In this document: positions 58,880-64,000 of the stretch, piece after piece
How the letters are laid out: every line of letters starts with the position of its first letter
Numbering within the stretch: the first letter of the stretch is position 1
Assembly (NCBI RefSeq): GCF_000816105.1
Contig: NZ_CP007140.1
Span: 124,001-188,000 of the forward strand
Reading direction: 5' to 3'
DNA: 64,000 bases
From: Thermococcus guaymasensis DSM 11113
GTDB taxonomy: Archaea; Methanobacteriota_B; Thermococci; Thermococcales; Thermococcaceae
The notes under the pieces: generated by a model
Told to the model about the DNA's origin: nothing
The model's input: only the letters and a program-made list of their open reading frames with translations
The model's database searches: none
Program-made: the position numbers and the translations under genes

Positions 58880-61318
58880 TCAACGCCTCTTCCTCATGAG
58901 AAGGGGAATAGTGGTAAGAACCAACACAGTAGCTGGACCACATATTATCATGCCTTTGTCCGTCCCTGCTGTAGTGGAGGAACCCTCTGTGGTGGTTATT
59001 GTAGTCGTGGTAGTCGTTATGGGGGTGGGAGTTTCTGTAGTTTGAACCGATGTGAGGTTAATGCTCCTCGTGACTTCAAGTCCAGCCCGTATTGTCACAA
59101 CGAAGTCTTCCACTTCATAGCCCTCTTTTTGGATAACAACTTTGTACTGACCGACAGGAAGCCTGTATCCTTCCAGAGGGGTGTTTCCAACCTCATTCCC
59201 ATCTATTATAACAACAGCACCGCTTGGGTGGGAGCTAATAGTTAGGTATCCAAAATCCGGAGTCAACGAAACGTTCAGTTCTTGATGATCTCCAGGGTTT
59301 AATATCCTTTTTGTCGTATACTCCACGTAATCTCTCTTGGAAATTTTTACGTTGTAAAGTCCCGGAACTAGGGTGGTGACCAACGGTGTGGTTCCCAAGT
59401 AGGTATCGTTCACATAAACGCTCGCTCCAGGAGGATTTGAGTTAATGGTAATAGAGGCATATTCGTACTGTGTCTGGACTTCAATTTTAAACGTTCTAAC
59501 ATCTGAGTTTTGAACACGTGCATTACCCTTCCCAACTGTTGCATTCGATTCGTGAACGCTGGGAAAAGGGTCGAGCACTTGAATTTTTGCACTACCGCAG
59601 AATGTACAGTTAGGAAGTTCTCCATCCGAGGGAAGGCGAATGACCCAAACGTCTCTACCGCCCGCGCCAAAGCTGAAGGTGTGCCCTGCCATAAGAATGT
59701 CTCCTTCCTCAGAAAGAGTAAGTCCATTGACCACATCGCCCAATTTTCCGCCGTAGGTCCTCTGCCATATTACACTCCCGTTCTTGTCTAGGCGAAGAAC
59801 CCAAACGTCACCGTTGAGGCCCCACTGATCGATAGATTTGGAATAACCTGCTATGATAATGTCCCCGTTTGGAGCTATTGCGACTGAATTAGCTTGATCA
59901 TAATTGCCTATCCTTCTCTCGTAGTCTCCGTACGCCTTCTGCCACTTAACGTTACCCTGCCCATCAAGCCTTAGAACCCAGGCGTCACAATCCTTAACGT
60001 CAAAGCTTTCAGTATAGCCCGCCACGATTATGTCCCCGTTGGAGGCCAAGGCAATCGCTTTAGCCACGTCTACGTTCTCTCCACCATAGGTTCCCTGCCA
60101 TTCTACGCTCCCGTTTTCATCTAACCTAAGGATTAAGGCGTCCCTTCCACCGGCTTCTGAATTGTCAGTATAGCCCGCTACGATAATATCCCCGTTTGGA
60201 GCGATAGCGAGTGCGTGAGCTTCATCGTACTTCTGTCCTCCGTATGTTTTTTGCCATTTCACATTACCTTCTTTGTCGAGCCTCAGAATCCATACATCCC
60301 TTTCTCCGGCCCCAAAGCTATATGTGTAGCCTGCAACAATGATATCCCCGTTGTCTGTTATTGCAACTGCACTGGCCCTATCGTCACCACTCCCACCGTA
60401 GGTTTTCTGCCATATTACGTTGCCGTTTTCATCCAAGCGAAGAACCCAAAAATCACCCATACCAGCCCCGAAGCTCCATGTATACCCCACCACTACGATG
60501 TCCCTGTTTGAAGCTATTGCAACAGCACAAAGTTCATCTGGAGGAAGAGGATCATTACTTCCACCGTATATTTTTTGCCATCTAATACTACCATTCTCCT
60601 CCAGGCGAAGAATCCACGCATCTGCATTGGTGCTCCAGGCATCAATGACTCCATAATAACCGACCACTACAAAGTCCCCATTGGGCGTCATCGCAATTGC
60701 ATTGGCCCTCTCCGATTTGTTTCCTCCGTAACTCCTTGCCCAGTATGAGCTGGAATTGGCGCTATAGCTAAGGTTGAAATATTGGGTCTGAACTTCAATT
60801 TCTTCCGTTCTAACAATGGCACTTGAGTCTTCAACATGCGCGTCGGTCTCCATAACCGACAGGTGGAGTTCTTTTCCCGGTAGATTAAGGCTATGGCAGA
60901 AACCACAGCCGGGAAGTTTTCCATTCAGAGGAATACGGAGAACCCAAGCATCCGATTTTCCTGCACCGAAGCTGTTAGTACCGCCGATTACTATGATATC
61001 ACCGTTAGGAGCTATTGCAACTCCTTTGGTCCAATCCCAACGACTTCCCCCGTAAGTTCTCTGCCACTTAACATTACCTCTTCCGTCCAGATCAAATACC
61101 CATACATCCAAATTACCCGGGCTAAAGCTGTCAGTGTAACCAACGGCAATAATATCTCCATTGGGAGTTATGGCAACTGCGATAAGCCCGTTATCTTCAC
61201 CATTTCCATAGGTCCTTGCCCACGGGATTGAGGATGTATTCTCTTCCGTAACATTCCCCAAGACTGGGACAGTGCTAATAATCAAAACCACAATCCAAAT
61301 ACTCATTGACCGTTTCAC
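58880..61318 (-). CDS. CGP-CTERM surface protein with propeller repeats and PEGA domains
   Basis: About 812 residues. Signal peptide (SIWIVVLIISTVPVLGNV), then some ten to twelve repeats of about 50 residues (GDIIVAGYTYSFGAGERDVW, ILRLDENGNVIWQKTYGG), the delta-60-like propeller pattern, interrupted by a Cys-containing spacer (CGFCHS, CTFCGS). Near residues 640-790 are two PEGA domains (SNPPGASVYVNDTYLGTTPL, SHPSGAVVIIDGNEVGNTPL). A Thr-rich linker leads to ICGPATVLVLTTIPLLMRKR, the CGP-CTERM anchor of Thermococcales. Start GTG 61318 (GAGGGG six bases before). Cell surface; function unknown. Confidence 0.88.
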   Translation of the reverse strand: MKRSMSIWIVVLIISTVPVLGNVTEENTSSIPWARTYGNGEDNGLIAVAITPNGDIIAVGYTDSFSPGNLDVWVFDLDGRGNVKWQRTYGGSRWDWTKGVAIAPNGDIIVIGGTNSFGAGKSDAWVLRIPLNGKLPGCGFCHSLNLPGKELHLSVMETDAHVEDSSAIVRTEEIEVQTQYFNLSYSANSSSYWARSYGGNKSERANAIAMTPNGDFVVVGYYGVIDAWSTNADAWILRLEENGSIRWQKIYGGSNDPLPPDELCAVAIASNRDIVVVGYTWSFGAGMGDFWVLRLDENGNVIWQKTYGGSGDDRASAVAITDNGDIIVAGYTYSFGAGERDVWILRLDKEGNVKWQKTYGGQKYDEAHALAIAPNGDIIVAGYTDNSEAGGRDALILRLDENGSVEWQGTYGGENVDVAKAIALASNGDIIVAGYTESFDVKDCDAWVLRLDGQGNVKWQKAYGDYERRIGNYDQANSVAIAPNGDIIIAGYSKSIDQWGLNGDVWVLRLDKNGSVIWQRTYGGKLGDVVNGLTLSEEGDILMAGHTFSFGAGGRDVWVIRLPSDGELPNCTFCGSAKIQVLDPFPSVHESNATVGKGNARVQNSDVRTFKIEVQTQYEYASITINSNPPGASVYVNDTYLGTTPLVTTLVPGLYNVKISKRDYVEYTTKRILNPGDHQELNVSLTPDFGYLTISSHPSGAVVIIDGNEVGNTPLEGYRLPVGQYKVVIQKEGYEVEDFVVTIRAGLEVTRSINLTSVQTTETPTPITTTTTTITTTEGSSTTAGTDKGMIICGPATVLVLTTIPLLMRKRR

Positions 61319-61491
61319 GAAGCTCCCCTCCAACTAAACATTAAACTATCACAAGTTCATTCAGTGTATCTATCCCAGCACCTTTTATTACTTTTTTGTT
61401 CAGTAACACATGAGATAGGACATAGCCCCAATGGACATTCAGTTTAACAATTTAACAATATTGAGAAAAGTAATAGAAAACTAAAGAATCT

Positions 61492-62139
61492 TCAACGGTT
61501 CCTCCCTAGGAAGAGGGGAACCATTGCAATCGCGATTATGAGCGCGGGACCGCAGATCCGCTTGTCATTTCCGTTGGTTGTTATGTGAGTTTCATTAGCT
61601 GTTGCCTTGCTGGTGGTTGTATGAGTTTTCTTGGTTGTCGTGGAGGTTTTACTTGGCTCACCCGCCCTTGTGAATAGGTACTGGAGCTTTTCTATGGTTT
61701 CCATGGCTTCAGTTTCGTTGCGGGGGAGAATGTAAGCCCTACCTCCAACAAAGAGGAGCATTCCATGGTTCTCTATAGCTGCCTTGATTATTTCAGGGGT
61801 TGCTGAAACGTTGTACTCACCTTCAATCACGGCCACGAGGGTGCCGTTGTACACTATACCTATCGCGGGGACACCGGTAATGCCAGTAAGCCGGGAGATG
61901 TTACCGAAAACATTGATGTTGTGATTGTTGCCCGTCAATTCGTAGTACGTGAACTTGTCTGAACCGTATGTGGCGGGTATGAGCTCCTTCATGTGCCTGC
62001 AGTGGGGGCAGGTTTTAGCCCCATACATGTAGAAGTGAACCAGCGAGGGGTCAAACTTCCACTCGGAGGCGGAAGCGATTGGAAGGAGCATTGAAGAGAC
62101 TAACAACAGGAGAGTCGCTGACATGACGAATCTCTTCAT
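61492..62139 (-). CDS. CGP-CTERM surface protein with thioredoxin-like domain
   Basis: 215 residues. Signal peptide (VMSATLLLLVSSMLLPIASA), a thioredoxin-like fold with CPHC (YGAKTCPHCRHM) and the cis-proline motif GVPAIGIV, then a long Thr/Ser-rich linker (STTTKKTHTTTSKATANETH) and ICGPALIIAIAMVPLFLGR, the CGP-CTERM anchor. It probably carries out or shuffles disulfides outside the cell membrane. It may act on its neighbour at 58880, which holds CxxC spacers; that is inference. Its promoter faces 62235. Confidence 0.87.
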   Translation of the reverse strand: MKRFVMSATLLLLVSSMLLPIASASEWKFDPSLVHFYMYGAKTCPHCRHMKELIPATYGSDKFTYYELTGNNHNINVFGNISRLTGITGVPAIGIVYNGTLVAVIEGEYNVSATPEIIKAAIENHGMLLFVGGRAYILPRNETEAMETIEKLQYLFTRAGEPSKTSTTTKKTHTTTSKATANETHITTNGNDKRICGPALIIAIAMVPLFLGRNR

Positions 62140-62234
62140 TTTATCACCACTGGGATTATGGGGAGAGGAGTTATAAATTTAGCCGCCGCCAGATTTTTAT
62201 ACTTGCCAGCCGTGCTTTCATCAAGGTGAAGATT

Positions 62235-63041
62235 ATGGAAATAGGAGTGACCATTTATCCAAACTTCGTAACCAAAGACAAGAGCCTCGCATCGATACTC
62301 GCGGACGTGAAGATAAAGTCCTACGACTTCGTCTCGATATTTCCCCACACCCTGGGCATGATAGTCAACGGACAGGTTGTTGAGAAGAGTCTCAGAAACA
62401 TTGAGAGCACCCTAAAGGGCGTTGGGATAGACTACATCGTGAGGATGCCGACTTCTATGAACCTGAGGGACCACATCTACCATAGCAGGCACTTCCGTGT
62501 TGCCAAGGCCGTTGCGGACGTCGCCATAAAGCTCGGGGCCAAGGTTATAGTCATGCAGAGCGGCAAAACCGGAAGGCTGGACCTTGAAATAGAGGCGCTT
62601 CAGCATCTGGCAGACATGGTGAAGCCCTTCGGCATAAAGATAGCCCTTGAGAACACTTATAGCGTCAAGGACACGCTCTACGTTGTCGATAACGTGAACA
62701 GGGACAACGTTGGCTTTGCCCTCGATGTCGCCCACGCCTTCCTGAGCGCACAGGGAGACGAGAACAAGCTTTTGGAGGACGTCAAACTCGGCACTGACAA
62801 GACGATAATCCTGATGATCCACGACAACTTTGGAAAGCTCTTCCCACAGGTCGAGCCCGAGGACGCTTTAGCTTATGGCGTCGGTGACCTCCACCTCCTG
62901 CCCGGGGAAGGCAAGATCCCCTTCGGAAAGGTCTTAAAGCTGTTCGGCGACGTGCCGCTCCTGCTCAAGGTGAAGGATCCAGAGAAGTTCGCAAAAATGC
63001 CGACGAAAAAAGGAGTGATAGAACTCCTGACATCGCTCTGA
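62235..63041 (+). CDS. TIM-barrel sugar isomerase/epimerase-like protein
   Basis: 268 residues of the AP-endonuclease-2/xylose-isomerase-like fold: MEIGVTIYPNFVTKDKSLAS at the start, KVIVMQSGKTGRLD, IALENTYSVKDTLYVVDNV, GFALDVAHAFLSAQGDENKL, and MIHDNFGKLFPQVEPEDALA, with the metal-binding Glu, Asp, His pattern (ALENT, ALDVAHA, IHDN, LPGEG). The start ATG 62235 has GGTG six bases before; the GTG at 62226 is inside that site. TATA ATTTTTATAC lies near 62192. Members isomerise or epimerise sugars or polyols; the substrate is unknown. Confidence 0.85.
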   Translation: MEIGVTIYPNFVTKDKSLASILADVKIKSYDFVSIFPHTLGMIVNGQVVEKSLRNIESTLKGVGIDYIVRMPTSMNLRDHIYHSRHFRVAKAVADVAIKLGAKVIVMQSGKTGRLDLEIEALQHLADMVKPFGIKIALENTYSVKDTLYVVDNVNRDNVGFALDVAHAFLSAQGDENKLLEDVKLGTDKTIILMIHDNFGKLFPQVEPEDALAYGVGDLHLLPGEGKIPFGKVLKLFGDVPLLLKVKDPEKFAKMPTKKGVIELLTSL

Positions 63042-63043
63042 TC

Positions 63044-64000
63044 TCAATTTTCTTCTCCGAATATCAGGTTCACGAACCACTTCTCGTCAAAGGGTCTCAG
63101 GTCGTCGTAGCCTTGGCCAACACCGACGAAGAGTATCGGTGCCCCTATTGCGTGGCTTATGCTCAAAGCGGCTCCTCCCCTTGAATCCGCGTCGAGCTTG
63201 GTCAGGATAACCCCGTCTATTCTCACCGCCTCGTTGAACTGCCTGGCCTGATCGATTATGGAGTTTCCGGCCAAGGAGTCGCCAACGAAGATCACAAGGT
63301 CAGGCTTGGTGACCCTTACGATCTTCTTCATCTCGTCCATGAGGTTCCTGTTGAGCTCGTTTCTACCGGCGGTGTCCACGAGGACGACGTCAATTCCCCT
63401 AGCCTTCGCGTGCTGTATCGCGTCGTAAGCTACCGCCGCTGGGTCTGCCCCGTAGTCGTGCTTTATGACTTTGACGCCAACGCGCTTCGCATGCTCTTCG
63501 ACCTGCTCAATAGCCCCGGCCCTGAAGGTGTCGCTGGCAGCTATGACAACGCTCAGGCCGTTTTTCTTGAGCCAGTGGGCGAGCTTTGCTATTGTTGTGG
63601 TCTTCCCGGAACCGTTGAACCCCACAAAAACTATAACGTAGGGCTTCTCTTTCTTCGCCCGTATCTCCTCAAGGAGGTCTATCTTCCTTGGTGGGGTAAG
63701 CACTTCGAGAACGGCTTCTTTAACGGCTTCCTCAATGATCTTAGCCTTGTTTGTGCCGATTTTAACCTTCTTTCCGACAAGTTTTTTCTTTATGTTCTCT
63801 CTGAGCTCGTCTACAACCTCAAGTGCAACGTCAGCCTCAAGGAGCTCGATCTCAAGGTCGTCAAGGGCCCTCTCAACATCCTTCTCCTTGATCTCAACCT
63901 GAAGGAGTCTCTCAAAGAGACCGGGCTTCTTCTCAGGTTTGGCCTTCTCAACCTTCTTCTCTTCCTCCTCAACGTTCTCCTCGACCTTCTTGACGAAGCC
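63044..64000 (-). CDS. ftsY: FtsY, signal recognition particle receptor (partial)
   Basis: The frame is open to the window end (319 codons, start not in view). From the N-terminal side: an acidic/basic linker ([20 protein letters not shown]), the helical N domain ([20 protein letters not shown]) and the GTPase G domain with G1 [47 protein letters not shown] and [10 protein letters not shown]. It receives ribosome-SRP complexes at the membrane. It is convergent with the TIM-barrel gene; an internal ATG at 63703 is not the start. Confidence 0.95.
   Translation of the reverse strand, partial: GFVKKVEENVEEEEKKVEKAKPEKKPGLFERLLQVEIKEKDVERALDDLEIELLEADVALEVVDELRENIKKKLVGKKVKIGTNKAKIIEEAVKEAVLEVLTPPRKIDLLEEIRAKKEKPYVIVFVGFNGSGKTTTIAKLAHWLKKNGLSVVIAASDTFRAGAIEQVEEHAKRVGVKVIKHDYGADPAAVAYDAIQHAKARGIDVVLVDTAGRNELNRNLMDEMKKIVRVTKPDLVIFVGDSLAGNSIIDQARQFNEAVRIDGVILTKLDADSRGGAALSISHAIGAPILFVGVGQGYDDLRPFDEKWFVNLIFGEEN

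Noticed and set aside
58880-61318. Direct DNA repeats in this gene taken as CRISPR or mobile repeats
   Set aside because: They follow the protein's propeller repeats in codon phase and diverge in sequence; no constant-length spacers. No CRISPR array was seen in the window.

Overview
This window reads as chromosomal DNA of a hyperthermophilic euryarchaeon of the order Thermococcales, most likely a Thermococcus. The signs are archaeal genes throughout (ribosomal protein S6e, FtsY, an Lhr-type helicase, an MptE-type pterin enzyme, ribose-1,5-bisphosphate isomerase, XerA), two secreted proteins with the CGP-CTERM tail known from Thermococcales, archaeal TATA boxes about 25 bases before leaderless starts, and a very regular ribosome binding site (GGTG, 5 to 7 bases, then ATG, GTG or TTG).

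Left chromosomal part (1 to about 29,050). Metabolic and transport genes (iron alcohol dehydrogenase, two MFS transporters, a TauE/SafE-like permease, M20 hydrolase, nitrilase, nitroreductase, protein tyrosine phosphatase) alternate with an Lhr helicase, three methyltransferases, several GNAT acetyltransferases, CPBP-like membrane proteins and many small unknown genes. Between 6.4 and 11.7 kb lie three archaeal P-loop ATPases of the PF01637 type. Two carry a C-terminal nuclease-like (DUF234) domain and sit next to two related membrane-anchored proteins, one of them broken by two frameshifts. A GNAT gene (near 13 kb) and an M1-like peptidase gene (near 19 kb) are also frameshifted.

Integrated element (29,063 to 54,766). 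A 25.7 kb element sits in a tRNA-Arg(CCG) gene. A perfect 48-bp repeat (attL and attR) marks its ends, and the integrase gene is split between the ends in the manner of SSV-type integrases; joining the halves through the 48-bp site restores one 364-codon frame. Inside are: (i) a membrane operon with a GT-C-like glycosyltransferase; (ii) a long operon (32.2 to 41.1 kb) of secreted, glycosylation-sequon-rich, glycine-zipper, multi-membrane-span and coiled-coil proteins; (iii) a HerA/FtsK-like ATPase with two partner genes; (iv) two membrane proteins on the opposite strand; (v) an AT-rich four-gene cassette (45.5 to 48.9 kb) with a PD-(D/E)XK nuclease motif; (vi) two double-AbrB regulators; and (vii) a tightly packed right-hand operon of small unknown genes headed by an AT-hook protein. 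The plan resembles the pT26-2 plasmid family and related integrated elements of Thermococcales more than a virus with a recognisable capsid gene, but that assignment is inference.

Right chromosomal part (54,727 to 64,000). The complete tRNA-Arg gene is followed by a TOPRIM-domain protein and XerA, ribose-1,5-bisphosphate isomerase, S6e, an alanyl-tRNA editing protein, two CGP-CTERM surface proteins, a TIM-barrel sugar isomerase/epimerase-like protein and a partial ftsY that runs off the end.

How it fits together: the chromosome looks like ordinary Thermococcus housekeeping DNA with local gene decay. The element looks able to circularise and to build a membrane or extracellular apparatus. Its AT-rich cassette and the chromosomal ATPase/membrane-protein module are the best candidates for undescribed systems.
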